Positions 52,441 through 64,000 of a stretch of 64,000 nt of DNA are shown here, in pieces. Within the stretch, counting starts at the first letter, position 1, and every line of letters begins with the position of its first letter. Made by a program: the position numbers and the translations under genes. Under the pieces are notes generated by a model. That model worked only from the letters and a program-made list of their open reading frames with translations. It ran no database searches and was not told the origin of the DNA. Origin of the DNA: Lampris incognitus (lineage: Eukaryota; Chordata; Actinopteri; Lampriformes; Lampridae); the NCBI RefSeq assembly GCF_029633865.1, contig NC_079219.1:13626137-13690136 (forward strand). The letters are read 5' to 3'.

Positions 52441-52798
52441 AAGAATATAGAATAGAATACACTTTGTCATTTGTACATACATACAATGAAATTCACTCTG
52501 CATTTAACCCATCTTAGTTGTGTAGCTAGGAGCAGTGGGCAGCTGCTGTGCAGCACCCGGAGGCCAACTCCAGTTATTTTTTCCTATTGCCTTAGTCAGG
52601 GGCACAGACAGGAGTATTAACCTTAACATACATGTCTTTTTGATGGTGGGAGGGAACCGGAGTGCCTGGAGGAAACCCACGCAGACACGGGAGAACATGC
52701 AAACCCCACACAGAAAAGACTTTGACAACCTGGGGTTTGAGCCCAGGACCTTCTCACAGTGAGGCAACAGTGCTAACCACTGGGCCACCGTGCCGCCC
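52441..52798 (-). mobile_element. tRNA-headed SINE, copy 4
   Basis: Reverse orientation; the head lies at the high end (GGGCGGCACGGTGGCCCAGT on the minus strand from 52798). The body matches copies at 42526 and 49511. The tail reaches the palindromic Tc1 copy within about 45 bases. Confidence 0.75.
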
Positions 52799-52849
52799 AA
52801 ATAAAATAAATACAATGAAATAAGTTAAAGGAAGAATAAGTAAAAAGAG

Positions 52850-55390
52850 GTAGCTGAAGTTCTGGCATTGCCTATATTAATGGTGACCATCTTTCAGCAA
52901 ACCTGTCTGTTTTCAACTGTAATCTCGCCGTGATGTTCTCCATGAGCATTACTCTCTCTCTCTCTGTTGCTTCATGCTGGGGGGCTGCGGCTTCAGCTAG
53001 GAAACGTTTTTGGTTTTTTTTGCTATTAAAAGCGGAAGTCTCGATATGACGGCTAGAGATTTGATTTTTTATTATTATCAGGAAGTATACCCAGTATGAA
53101 CGTGCTGGATCTAAAGTAAAGTTAATACCAAAAACCCCATTAATCTTCTTTTGAACATTCTTCCAAAAATCCAGGAGCTTTGGGCAATGTGTGAAGTCCC
53201 CCACCAATCCACAACCCCTCCAACATAGTTCAGATGTATTGCTGTATTTTGAAGTGATAGATGGAGTGTTAAAATACCACATTTTCACCTTCCAATCAAA
53301 TTCCTTCCATGTTGGGCTGTTAGTTAATGTCCTGCTTTGAATGTTTCCTCCCATTTTTCATCCTTTATTATATTTGTTTTCAACTCCCATTCTTCTTTGA
53401 CATCCATATTATTGTCATTGGATTCATGTTGTAGTGTTCTACAATTTTTTGATATAACCCCTTTTTTTGTTGGTTCCTCTGTAAAAGACATTAACAGTTC
53501 CTCTAGTTTGGATGGTGTTTTACATGTATTCTCCTGTTCCTTGTTTTTCTGAAGGCAGTGTTTTAGCTGTAGAAATTTATAAAATAGGCTGGTAGATTAA
53601 ATTCCTCTGTAAGTTGTTCGAATGACATCATGGTTTGTCCGCTGAACACTTCCGCGATATATATCAACCCCTTGATCGTCCATTTCTTGTATCCTGCGTC
53701 CATAATAGATGGTAAAAATAAACAAATCTGGGTTTGTTGCTATATTATTAGCCCTACAAATGGAGGTTGACAGCTTTAATTTCTTTCGTACTACTGATCA
53801 TATTTTCATCGTTCCCTTAATCCAGTCATTACCAATCTTAAGTTTCTTCTGTCCTTTGCAGTCAAGAATGGAAGTGGTTCTAAAGGTACATTTTGACAAG
53901 AATGTTGCTCCATTCCTGCCCACACCACATTTCTCTTTAGTTATCCACATAATTATAGGTCTAAGCTGGTATAGATGAGGATGGTGTCAGTATATCGTCT
54001 GCAAATAAAGATATTTTGTGTTCTACCCACTTTTCATCCCTTATTCCCTTTATGTCCTTACTTTGTCTTTTTGACTCAGCCAGCAGTTCAATACTTGGAG
54101 TGAATAACAGCAGACTCAGACAGTCTCCTTGACTGACTCCTCAGGAAGAAAAAAATCTGAGCAACAACTATTAACTCCAATCCGTGATTTTGTACACCAT
54201 TTTCCCCCAGTCTATGAAAATTGACTGAAACCAAATACCGCCAATGTTTTGTATAGGGAGCTCCATTTTACCTGATCAAATGCCTTTTGTGCATCTAAAC
54301 TGAGCATCATGGTAGGCTGTGGATTGTTTTTAGTGCATAATATAAAATTTAATGTTCTAATATTGTTAGCACCTTGTCTACCAGTAATAAAACCTGTTTG
54401 ACCCAGTTTGATTAATTTGGTTATACATCTATGCATTCTCTGTGCCAATATGTTTAATATTTTTAAATCATTACAGAGCAAGCCAACAGGTCTATAATCC
54501 CTCATATGAAGTTGGATCATTGCCTTATATAAGACCGAGACGATGTCTTCTGACCACCAAGTTTTTGGTGGGTTACCTAATGACAGAGCATAGTTAAAGG
54601 CTTTAGGATCATACAGGTGTAACAGTGGTGCCAACAGACAGGGGACTCAAATGCACAACTCACATAAAGCAGGTATAAATGTTTTTACTGAAGATGGGTT
54701 CGGTACACAGTAAATCAGTCCAATAGACAGGCAGAGGTATCCAATAAATGTCAGGCAAAGGCAGGGTCCAAAACACAGAAGCTTCATCTAAACCAGTCCA
54801 GTAAACAGGCAGAGGTATCCAAAACGTTAGGCAAGAGCAGAGTGAAACCACAGGAGCTAGTGGGAATATTACTCAGGAACACACGAGTGGTAAAGCGCTG
54901 GAATGCATCGACATGGAGGTACAAAGACGAACAGGCAAAGTAACAGGGAAAATGAGGTATATATACAGGGTAGACTAATGACCAAGTCAGGGGCAGGTGA
55001 GTAGACACAGGTGACAGTAATCAAGGAGGCAGGAAACATTTGAGGACAGGAACTTGAGAAAGAGGCCGTGACGTTACAACTGGTATGATCTCTTCTGCAA
55101 AACATCCTTATCAGGAGATTTATTATTTTTAAGAGTTTTTATAGTATCAGATATTTCCTTTTATGAAATTGGCTGTATCATTTCAGACGCCTCTTCCTGC
55201 AGATAATGATGGTAAATGTAATCTTTTAAGGAATGCCCGTGTTTTGCGTTCTGTGGAATTAGACTCTGAATCGTTGTATACATTTTTATAATATTCTGCC
55301 AACACTTCTGCTAGCTCAATTGGCTTTACCGTGGTTTGTTTGGAATTAGGATGTCTTATTTATGAAATTATCCTATTTGTTTGGAATGCT
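52850..55390 (-). mobile_element. L1/Tx1-like LINE remnant, interrupted
   Basis: Minus-strand reverse transcriptase segment at 54212-54634 (LGQTGFITGRQGANNIRTL, then MLSLDAQKAFDQVKWSSLYK) and a C-terminal segment at 52872-53354 (FTHCPKLLDFWKNVQKKING) are typical of L1-type ORF2. The frame is broken repeatedly between them. Sequence at 54618-55080 is a later insertion. More of the same LINE probably continues above 57214. Confidence 0.7.
54618..55080. repeat. Unclassified insertion with internal duplicated ~48-bp unit
   Basis: GTCCAATAGACAGGCAGAGG near 54719 and GTCCAGTAAACAGGCAGAGG near 54797 begin two near-copies. Short GACAGG/GGCAAAG words recur. It breaks the L1/Tx1-like coding segment. 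No coding, class unknown. Confidence 0.45.
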
Positions 55391-55775
55391 AATAAACAAC
55401 TTCTCTGTTGCGGCCTCTCTGCTCTGGAACAGGCTGCCTGAGACCATTAGACAAGCCAAGTCCATTTAACTTTTTTTTAAAGACGCGTCTTCAGACCCAT
55501 TTTTATTCCTTGGCTTTTAACTTTTCTTAACATGTTTTCATCTTTCAACTGGTTGTACTGTTTCGTTTTTTTTTTTTTACCCCTGCTAAACTTTGTTTTT
55601 ACCATACCTGTTTCTACTGCCTGTATGTCCTAGGATAATTAGGTGCCTTTGGCACCTATTTTATTTTATTCTATTCTCCTTATTTATTCTGTTTGTTTGT
55701 TTTGTTTGTGAAGCACTTTGGTGCAAAATTTGTTTTTGTTTTAAAAGTTCTGTATAAATGAAATAAATTTGAAAC
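55390..55775 (+). mobile_element. L2/CR1-like LINE 3' tail
   Basis: Reads AASLLWNRLPETIRQA at the start, a C-terminal LINE motif, then an untranslated tail ending ATGAAATAAATTTGAAAC. The last ~28 bases are repeated at 57047 as part of the long duplication around the RTE-like LINE. Confidence 0.6.
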
Positions 55776-55916
55776 TTTCTCTATTGCCCATCTCATGTCT
55801 TTGACTTGTAAAACATAGAGCTCCTTCTGCTATATGTTAAGAGTTCATCTAATTTATGCCTGATTTTTGTCACTTCGGGGGGGGGGGTTCTCTGATGCTC
55901 TTTTACGTTCTAACTC
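55748..55916. repeat. Long direct repeat, left copy (partner 57047-57214)
   Basis: 169 bp nearly identical to 57047-57214 (168 bp), directly flanking the RTE-like LINE on both sides. It contains a G-run of 9-11 bases. The repeat begins in the tail of the preceding LINE. Confidence 0.9.
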
Positions 55917-57046
55917 TCCTACTACTTTCGGCTGCTCCCGTTAGGGGTCGCCACAGCGGATCATCCGTTTCCATTTCTTCCTGTCTTCTGCGTCTTCCTC
56001 TGTCACACCAGCCACCTGCATGTCTTCCCTCACCACATCCATAAACCTCCTCTTTGGCCTTCCTCTTCTCCTCTTCCCTGGCAGCTCCATATTCAGCATC
56101 CTTCTCCCAATATACTCAGCATCTCTCCTCCACACATGTCCAAGCCACCTCAATCTTGCCTCTCTTGCTTTGTCTCCAAACCGTCCAACCTGAGCGGTCC
56201 CTCTAATATAATCGTTCCTAATCCTGTCCTTCTTTGTTACTCCCAGTGAAAATCTTAGCATCTTCAACTCTGCCACCTCCAGCTCTGCCTCCTGTCTTTT
56301 CGTCAGTGCCACTGTCTCCAAACCATATAACATAGCTGGTCTCACAACCATCTTGTAAACTTTCCCTTTAACTCTTGCTGGTACCCTTCTGTCGCAAATC
56401 ACTCCTGACACACTTCTCCACCCACTCCACCCTGCCTGCACTCTCTTTTTCACCTCTCTACTGCACTCCCCGTTACTTTGGACAGTTGACCCCAAGTATT
56501 TAAACTCAAATGCCTTCGTCACCTCCACTCCTTGCATCCTGACCATTCCACTGTCCTCTCTCATTCACGCATAGGTATTCCGTCTTGCTCCTACTGACTT
56601 TCATTCCTCTTCTCTCCACTGCTACCTCCACCTCTCCAGGCTCTCCTCAACCTGCACCCTACTCTCGCTACAGATCACAATGTCATCCGCGAACATCATC
56701 GTCCATGGAGACTCCTGCCTGATCTTGTCCGTCAACCTGTCCATCACCATTGCAAACAAGAAAGGGCTAAGAGCCGATCCTTGATGTAATCCCACCTCCA
56801 CCTTGAACCCATCTGTCATTCCAACCGCACACCTCACCATTGTCACACTTCCCTCATACGTATCCTGCACCACTCCTACATACTTCTCTGCAACTCCTGA
56901 CTTCCTCATACAATACCACACCTCCTCTCTCGGCACTCTGTCATAAGCTTTCTCTAAATCTACAAAGACACAATGCAACTCTTTCTGGCCTTCTCTATAC
57001 TTCTCAATCAACATTCTCAAAGCGAACATTGCTTTGAGAACATCGC
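55917..57046 (-). mobile_element. RTE-like LINE, 5'-truncated, reverse orientation
   Basis: Reverse transcriptase with [14 protein letters not shown] and the FADD active site ([20 protein letters not shown]) in 56622-57046. The C-terminal part (LRWLGHVWRRDAEYIGRR, then GRPKRRFMDVVREDMQ) is at 55941-56564 in another frame, so one frame break lies near 56600. Its 3' end (GGCGACCCCTAACGGGAGC) matches the copy at 48716-49370. It is inserted between 168-bp direct repeats. Confidence 0.85.
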
Positions 57047-57214
57047 TTCTGTATAAATGAAATAAATTTGAAACTTGCTCTATTGCCCATCTCATGTCTT
57101 TGACTTGTAAAACATAGAGCTCCTTCTGCTATATGTTAAGAGTTCATCTAATTTATGCCTGATTTATTTCACTTCGGGGGGGGGGTTCTCTGATGCTCTT
57201 TTACGTTCTAACTC
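57047..57214. repeat. Long direct repeat, right copy
   Basis: Partner of 55748-55916; see that entry. Beyond it, 57215-57480 is probably more of the old L1/Tx1-like LINE. Confidence 0.9.
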
Positions 57215-57489
57215 CAGTTCTCTTATTTTACTCTCTAACACTCTTTGCTGTTCTAGGTGGGCTTTTCTCAAAACCTGGCTGATATTTCTATTATTTTCAT
57301 TCTTGGAGCTGCTTTCCCCCCCTCCAGTAAATCAATGGTGATACCTCACCATTGTCGTTTATTTTAAAGTATTCCTTTAAGTTTTGTTTTAGTTCCTTTA
57401 CCACACTGTCATCTGATAGGATTGACACATTAAGTCTCCAGTATTTGAAAAAAGATTCTTTACACATATCTACAGTTAGTGTAATGGGG

Positions 57490-59056
57490 TGTGATCACTT
57501 GTAGTAATAATAATAATAATCTTACTTATATAGCACTTTTCTAAAACAATGTTACAAAATGCTTCACAACAACAACAACAACATAAAACCAGATGAGGCA
57601 AGAATAAGAGTAAAATCAAATAAGAGTAAAAATAAAAACAGTATAAATAAAAACAAATATCAAACATTTGTAAAAGCTTTCATAAAAAGAAAACTTTTAA
57701 GACGAGATTTAAAAGCAGCTAGACACTTGGTTTGTCTTAGCTCAACAGGAAGAGAGTTCCATAGTGTGGGGGCTCTAAAAGCCCGATCACCCTTTGTAAC
57801 AAATAGAGACCTGGGAATAACTATCAGGGCTCCATCTGCAGACCGTAATAGTCGAGGGGAGACATACCAAGTCAATAAATCACAAATGTATGAAGGAGCA
57901 AGACCATGTAAAGCCTTAAAAGGGAGCAGTAAAATTTAAAATCAATTCGAAATATAACGGGGCCAGTGTAGGGAGTGATATGGTCATGCCTCCTTGTCCC
58001 GATAATCAGCCGAGCACCAGCATTTTGTACCAACTGCAGATGGTGGAGGGAGCCCTTGCTGATTCCAGAATAAAGTGCATTACAGTTAGTCGAGCCGAGA
58101 AAAGATTAAAGCATGTACAACTTTTTGCAAATTGGCAGTTGATGAAAATGACCTAATTTTGGAGATTAGCTTGAGTTGGAAAAAGCATGACTGAACAACA
58201 TGTTTAATTAGACTGTCAAAACTGAGATTAGCATCAAATATTACACCAAGATTCCTAGCCGCCTGCTTAAAGAATACCTGACAGTCCACCAAGATTTGTA
58301 GCAAACGGACTGATGGAATTTTCAGCACCGAACAGAATGACCTCAGACTTATCGTCATTAAATTTAAGAAAATTTTTGGACATCCAGGATTTAATTTCAG
58401 TGAGGCAAGCTGTGAGATTTAATAGGACTCTAGGATCTGTGGATTTTAGTGGCATGTATAACTGAGTGTCGTCAGCATAAAAATGGTAAAGCACATCGTG
58501 ATTTTGAATGACCTGGCCAAGGGGCAGCATGTATATAGAAAAGAGAAGGGGGCCAAGAACTGAGCCTTGAGGGACACCACAACTCGACTGAGCCTCCGAG
58601 GAGGTAGAGTTACCCAGAACAACAGAAAAAGTTCTGTTGGTGATGTAAGAGCGTAATAAGAGCCAAGCCCCTGATGCCAACCCAAGTCTCTAAGCGATGT
58701 AGGTGGATGTTGTGATCAACCGTGTCAAAGGCAGCACTTAAGTCCAAAAGAACTAAAATCGAGCAGTCACCTGTCTGCATTCAGCAGTAGATCATTAGTG
58801 ACCTTAACTAGAGCTGTCTCAGTGCTATGAAGTGCTCTAAAACCAGACTGGAAACTATTAAAAACAGTGTTAGTGTTCATAAAAGAAATCGTTTGAGAAG
58901 AAATTGCTCTCTCCAGAACCTTAGATAAAATTTTAAAAAAAGACAATTTGGAGATTGGCCTGTAGTTACTTAGGGACAGGGCGTCTAAATTAGGTTTCTT
59001 CAGCAATGGTAACAAAAGACGTGGGTTGGGTCTGAAATGTCAAGGTAGCCACATTC
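57490..59056 (-). mobile_element. L2/CR1-like LINE, reverse orientation, decayed
   Basis: Minus strand: palm motifs CGVPQGSVLGPLLFSIYM and YHFYADDTQLYMPL in 58267-58680; upstream NYRPISKLSFFKILSKVLER in 58767-59015; C-terminal RAFRAPTLWNSLPVELRQ in 57660-57875. Pieces lie in several frames. The hAT element at 59065 cuts its 5' side; it may resume after 61268. Confidence 0.85.
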
Positions 59057-59064
59057 CTCTAGGG

Positions 59065-61259
59065 CAGAGGTGCCCAAATTCTTTCCTATGAAGGGACAAA
59101 AATTAATCTGGATGTAGGGCCGTGGGCCAAAAATAAATGTTATGTGAAATTTCATTACGTTAAATTTTAATGTAATGTAATTTCTCTTCACAATCAGCGT
59201 GAATATTTGATAACTTGCATGGGTTGCATCCTCTTGTGTTGATGACAGCAGCAACAAAGCATGTCGCTGAGTGTTAAGTTTAGCTAGCAGGTCACTTGCC
59301 TTCTCCTTTCAGTTCTTGCCGCTGCACTTTGAAAAAAAAAGAGGGAATGTTTCGTTTCGTAGTTATGACGGATATTCTTTAAAAACAGCCCCTCTGTCTG
59401 CAAATGAGACAAACTGCTGTCAAATTTATTTCTTTAAAAATATAGTCGTGTTGCCCAATTTTTTATGAATTTTCTTTTATCAGAATAAGAATCAGAATCA
59501 GGTTTATTGGCCATGTAAGTTTGCACACACATAGGATTCTATCCGGTTTTGTGGCTGTCATTGTACTTAACATAGAATAACAATACAACAATCTTCAGCT
59601 ATATATGAAAGGATTGACTATAAACAGGCAAAATAAGAGGCAATAAAGTACAATGGTGCAGAGAATATATCAGAGATGCTGAAATAGATGTTAGCAGGTT
59701 ACTTACATACATGCCTGAGGTAGATGGACATGACAGAGTGTACCAGTATACGTACAATGTACAGTGTATACAACATGGTTGGATTTATTTGACAATGTTA
59801 AGCATTCATTTGAATGACAGCCTGCGGAAAGAAACTGTTTTTTTATCTGGTTTTTTTGGTGTACAGTGCTCTGTAGTGCCTACCAGAGGGGAGGAGTTGG
59901 AACAGGTTGTGCCCAGGGTATGACGGGTCTGCAGTGATGTTGCCTGTCTGTTTCCTGACTCTGGAGATGTATAAGTCCTGAATGGAGGGCAGGTTGGTAC
60001 CAATGATTTTCTCGGCAGACTTAACCATCCGTTGTTGTCCGACCCTGTCCTGTTTAGTGGCCGATCCAAATCAGACAGTGATGGGTGTGCAGAGAACAGA
60101 CTGGATTATTGCTGTGTAGAACTGAATTAGCAGTTCCTGAGGCCGGTTGAACTTCCTGAGCTGGCAGAGAAAGTACATCCTCTGCTGGGCCTTTTTGATG
60201 ATTGTGTCTATGTCGGATGCCCACCTTAGGTCCTGGGAGATTGTGGAACCCAGAAATCTGTAGGTTTTCACTGCAGACACCGTGTTGTATAGTATGGTGG
60301 GGGGGCAGTGTTGGGGGCTCCTCCTGAAGTCCACTGTCATCACTGCAGTTTTGAATATGTTCAGCACCAGATTGTTATGGCTGCAACAGAGGGCCAACTG
60401 TTCAACCTCCAGTCTATATGCAGACCCATCGCCATCCCGGTTAAGGCTAACAATGATTATGTCATCCACAAACTTCAAGAGTTTAAGACAGGTCTCCTGA
60501 GGTGCAGTCTTTTGAGTAGAAGGGAGAGCACACATCCCTGGGGGGGTGCCAACTGATTGTCCAGGTGCTGGATGTGAGTTTCCCCAGCCTCACCTGCTGC
60601 CATCTGTCTGTCAGGAAGTTTTTAATCCACTGGCAGATAGGGGCTGGTACAGTGAGCAGGGTGAGTTTGAAGTGAGGATACCTGGGACGATGGTGTTGAA
60701 CGCTGAGCTGCAGTTGACAAACAGGACCCTTGTGTATGTCCCCAGGGACTCCAGGTGTTGCAAGATGTAGTGCAGTCCCATGTTGACTGCAACATTCACT
60801 GACCTTTTTTCTCGGTAGTGTGCCACTGCCTCAATCGCTCCATCTTGACTGGCTGATTCAAAGCCAGCGATGCAAGATACATGTGAGCATTTCATTAAAA
60901 ATATTAGAATACCCTCTATATTTCAGATGAACAATATTTTACAATTATCACTCCCTTCTGTTGTGTAAAAATTACATTGAAAAAAATGTAAGTGAAAAAT
61001 GGAGGGGAAAGAGAACACTAATTCTTTGTAGATAAGACATACTAATTTAACAGGGAAGCTTAATAGCACTGTGCTGTATATTGCCGTGAAACCTAGATTA
61101 TGTACTTTTTAGCTGCACAAAATGTATGTGTTGTATTTATTACGGTTACAGCGTTTTTACAGAGGAGAATAAGCATGAGCTTGTCAAATGCCATGGCGGG
61201 CCAAAACAAAGGGAGCGTGGGCCAAATGTGCCCCACGGGCCCCAAATTGGGTGGCCCTG
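59065..61259. mobile_element. hAT-type element without transposase, carrying a nested LINE
   Basis: Ends CAGAGGTGCCCAAATT (59065) and, on the other strand, CAGGGCCACCCAATTT (from 61259) are related inverted ends. CTCTAGGG flanks both sides (59057-59064 and 61260-61267), an 8-bp duplication with the CTCTAG core usual for hAT. Next to each end are runs such as GGGCCGTGGGCC and GGGCCCGTGGGG. No transposase was seen. About 1.4 kb of its middle is a later LINE insertion. Confidence 0.85.
59480..60895 (-). mobile_element. Rex/L2-group LINE inserted in the hAT element
   Basis: The 3' end has GAATCAGAATCAGGTTTATT (from about 59486 on the plus strand). Minus-strand coding pieces: LHYILQHLESLGTYTRVLFV with SSAFNT at 60611-60895, LLKFVDDIIIVSLNRD and KTYRFLGSTISQDLRW in 60071-60535, and SLLPSGRHYRALYTK in 59843-60028. 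Several frame breaks, 5'-truncated. The exact clade is not certain. Confidence 0.8.
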
Positions 61260-61267
61260 CTCTAGGG

Positions 61268-63540
61268 AGCACAGAACATTATTGTAGACAATTGTCACCG
61301 ATGCCCAGGCATCTCGCCACAGCCTCTCAATACTGGAATGAATGAACCATATAAAATGAAAGAAGGATTTTGTAAGCAGAAACTTCAGTAAAAATAAAAA
61401 CATGGTTCTGAAAGTATACTCTATATCAGTATGTCAACACACCTCTAATTATGGAAACTCTTTCCTGAAATAAAGCTGCCCCTGTCTGCCCCATGGACTG
61501 TGAACATAAGTCGAGCAACATCCATGTGCCCTGGTCACTTCGTACCCTAAAAGAGTAAAAACATTGGTGCTTGGATTCAGGGTTATTTCAGCCTTTTTAG
61601 TTAACTTTATTTCTTGTACTCCGATTAGGCTCACCTATCATAGAATTAAACACTCTCTTGACCTCAGCTACTGGAACAAATTTTGGGTTTTGAGTACGAG
61701 TTTTAAGACTAATTTGGGTTTAAGTTTAAGTAAACCATAAATTTAAATAAACCTTTATAGTAAACTAACCGAGACACCGCCTTTTGGAATTTGCCACTTT
61801 GACTGGTTTAAAATTTGTCTTGAATGAATGTCATACCGTATAGATTAAAATTGTGTAAGAAATATAACTGCATGGGTTTTTATATTTAGAATGTGATTCT
61901 TATAATAACAAGTGTACCTTGGGGGAAAGCCAAAAGTCTCCACTGCTTCATGAAAAAAGCCAGCGTAGTTGAAGCAAGGTTGTTGGATGCAGTGCCAAGG
62001 AACATTATATATCAAAGTAGAGAAGGACACATGGTAAGCTGAGTAATTATCTAAAAGATAGTGACTCTACTTGATTAAGGGTAACCCTTAACTTCCGTGA
62101 AAAGCCATCTACACCTCCAAAAATGATTATGTTGTAGCTGAAATTATGTAAATGTTTGGTTTAACACATCTCTTAAATTAAAACTGCAACATGAATTGAC
62201 TATTAACTACTACTAGAATGAACCATTTTATTACTTATGAAATCAGCTTATTATTGGTATCAATGTGCATAACTGATCTTGAACTGAAGGCTGAGTAAGT
62301 CCTTCGAACTACACAGCTGAACTGTGTCAAATGAGATGTGATTCCTGTGTCGACCCGGTATATTGAAGCTCTGACTTGTTCAAACTGCACCGGGTGTCCT
62401 TGTGTCTTCAATGCTGCTCTCATGATTCTATATCCACAGTGTGAGGCATGCTTTGCTTCGGAGCTGTTACCGAAGCATCCAACTCCTCGTCCGTGATATT
62501 GCTATGTAGAGCTTGAATTTAGAGATTACGTTCCGCCATTCGTCTGTAGAAGGTTCATCTACTGATCCCTAGCAGGTTGGCAATAGTGGAAACAGACATT
62601 TCCTGTCCAGCAGGTTTGCAATGTGATCAGGTGAGACTTCGAGATGTGGACGCCACGTTGCTCCTTTTTCTGCTGAATGATCACCGTGAGGGTCACCCTT
62701 CTGACCAGGTTTTACAGAATGAATGTAAGAAAATAAAATGTTTGGTGGAACGTTTACCAACTCGGAAATTGAACTAAAAAAAGACCCAACTCCTGTGAAA
62801 AAATAAATTCCAGTTAGTCCGTGTGAAGCCGGGGGAATTACACATAATTTTAGGGTCTTTATTCCGATAGTAAAAATATGGATATGTGGGAGTGCAGGAA
62901 TGAGGAGACGGAGAGAACCACATATAGATAAAAGTTAAGGGGTTCATAACATCACAACATCCCACTTTAGCTCTGTGGGTGTGAGAGGGTTTTTTTTTTT
63001 TGGGAGGGAACAACCGCTTCAATTAAATGCAGCTCGAAATTAAAAAAAAAACTTGTATAAATCCAAATACGAATAAATACGGCAGTGACAGCTCCTATGG
63101 ATAAACATAAAAGGTATTATACTCCACTCTTCATTTTCCCAAATGAAAATACAATAAGAAAATATAAAAATAAAGCAATCTCTATTACACTGTTGTGTAA
63201 CAAACCTCAAAGGCTGAAAGATCTTATGGCGGACACAAAACCCTCGCCATCATCTGGTCTGCAATTGTTCGCCTCCTCTGCGCTGCATGGTCCCAAAAAA
63301 ACCGTGGCCACAACGACCCCCCCCCCAATAACAACGGACATTGCCCCCCCCCCACAGCGAACATTGTTCACTTCCTGACAGCGTGCTACCGTCAGCGATC
63401 TACATGCCCCATTCTTAAAGCGACAGAAGCATATATGTCAATATAACAGAAATATGGACTTTAATCGTGGTTTCCGAGTTTATAAGGATTTAAACGAGTT
63501 TCTTTACAATCTGGACTAATACTCCTTTACCACCAGGTTA
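61268..63540. other. Intergenic, no gene recognised
   Basis: The first ~100 bases may belong to the L2/CR1-like LINE cut by the hAT element. The remainder is AT-rich with poly-C/poly-A runs near 63010-63050 and 63315-63355. Short open frames near 62577 and 63085 show no domain. Confidence 0.4.
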
Positions 63541-63542
63541 CA

Positions 63543-63676
63543 CATGTCTACAGGAGTATACCCAATAGCATGGTCCAAGTGAGAGCGGAATCACCCTAAA
63601 ACATAGTCCAAGTGCAAGTGCTGTGAGGAAAATGAAATTGGCTTTAATACCCCAGTAACTACTATAATTAGCTAGG
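63543..63676 (-). repeat. Inverted partner of 45211-45344
   Basis: Read on the minus strand it matches 45211-45344 across 134 bases. It is followed within about 15 bases by a SINE. Confidence 0.85.
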
Positions 63677-63689
63677 CTTTTTTCCCGTT

Positions 63690-64000
63690 TCCCCATTCCC
63701 CCTATTGTACTTAGCCAATCACCCCACTCTCTTCTGAACCGTCCCGGTCGCTGCTCCAACCCCTCTGCTGATTCGGGGAGGGCGGCAGACTACCACATGC
63801 CTCCTGCAATACATGTGGAGTCGCCAGCCGCTTCTTTTTCACCTGACAGTTAGGAGTTTCGCCAGGGGGATGTAAAGCATAGGAGGATGACGCTATTCCC
63901 CCCGAACAGGCACCCTGACCGACCAGAGGGAGGCGCTAGTGTAGCGACCAGGACACATACCCATATCCGGCTTCCCACCTGCAGACACAGCCAATTGTGC
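63690..64000 (-). mobile_element. Second SINE family, copy cut by the right edge
   Basis: Matches the minus-strand SINE at 50516-50954 (shared GACCAGGACACATACCCA and GCAGACTACCACATG). The tRNA-like head lies beyond the window. Confidence 0.8.

Noticed and set aside
62577-62777. 66-codon frame in the right-hand desert
   Set aside because: No recognisable domain, no splice context, AT-rich flanks.

Overview
This is nuclear DNA from a teleost fish. The basis is spliced genes with GT-AG introns, two pancreatic trypsinogen genes of the fish type, dense Tc1-like DNA transposons, several fish-type LINE fragments (RTE-like, L2/CR1-like, L1/Tx1-like), tRNA-headed SINEs and long dinucleotide repeats. 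I cannot name the species. No sign of a bacterium, plasmid or complete virus was seen.

Layout. (1) 1-17.8 kb: three plus-strand C2H2 zinc-finger genes in a row. The first is cut by the left window edge and ends at 2176. The second has a noncoding exon ending at 4240 and a coding exon 4750-6129. The third is long, with AT-hooks and twelve fingers, assembled from exons at about 8.5, 11.9 and 12.6-16.3 kb. (2) 18.3-28.0 kb: two minus-strand five-exon trypsinogen genes, 18409-20912 and 26061-27924, whose predicted mature proteins look identical. Between them sit a palindromic Tc1 derivative (21821-23017), a decayed Tc1-like element (23330-24945) and long microsatellites. (3) 28.9-32.3 kb: a plus-strand three-coding-exon Myb/SANT-like gene resembling MYPOP. 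(4) 34.4-39.7 kb: a fourth large C2H2 gene, two coding exons, seventeen fingers and a repeated C-terminal module. (5) 41.2-41.65 kb: a GC-rich promoter and an orphan first coding exon. (6) 45.7-47.2 kb: a decaying multi-exon gene with a UBZ4-type finger and HECT-like exons related to the fish G2E3-like family, cut at its 3' end by a Tc1 fragment. (7) 48.6-61.3 kb: a nested repeat field with SINEs, at least four kinds of LINE, a second copy of the palindromic Tc1 derivative (51199-52395) and a hAT-type element with a LINE inside it. (8) 61.3-64 kb: mostly featureless, then a 134-bp inverted copy of sequence from 45.2 kb and a SINE running off the edge.

The four zinc-finger genes and the Myb/SANT gene are probably nuclear DNA-binding regulators. 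The third and fourth share a last finger at the extreme C-terminus, which suggests common descent. The trypsinogens are secreted digestive zymogens unrelated in function to their neighbours. Exon joins were chosen by splice motifs and matching phase and have not been tested against RNA.
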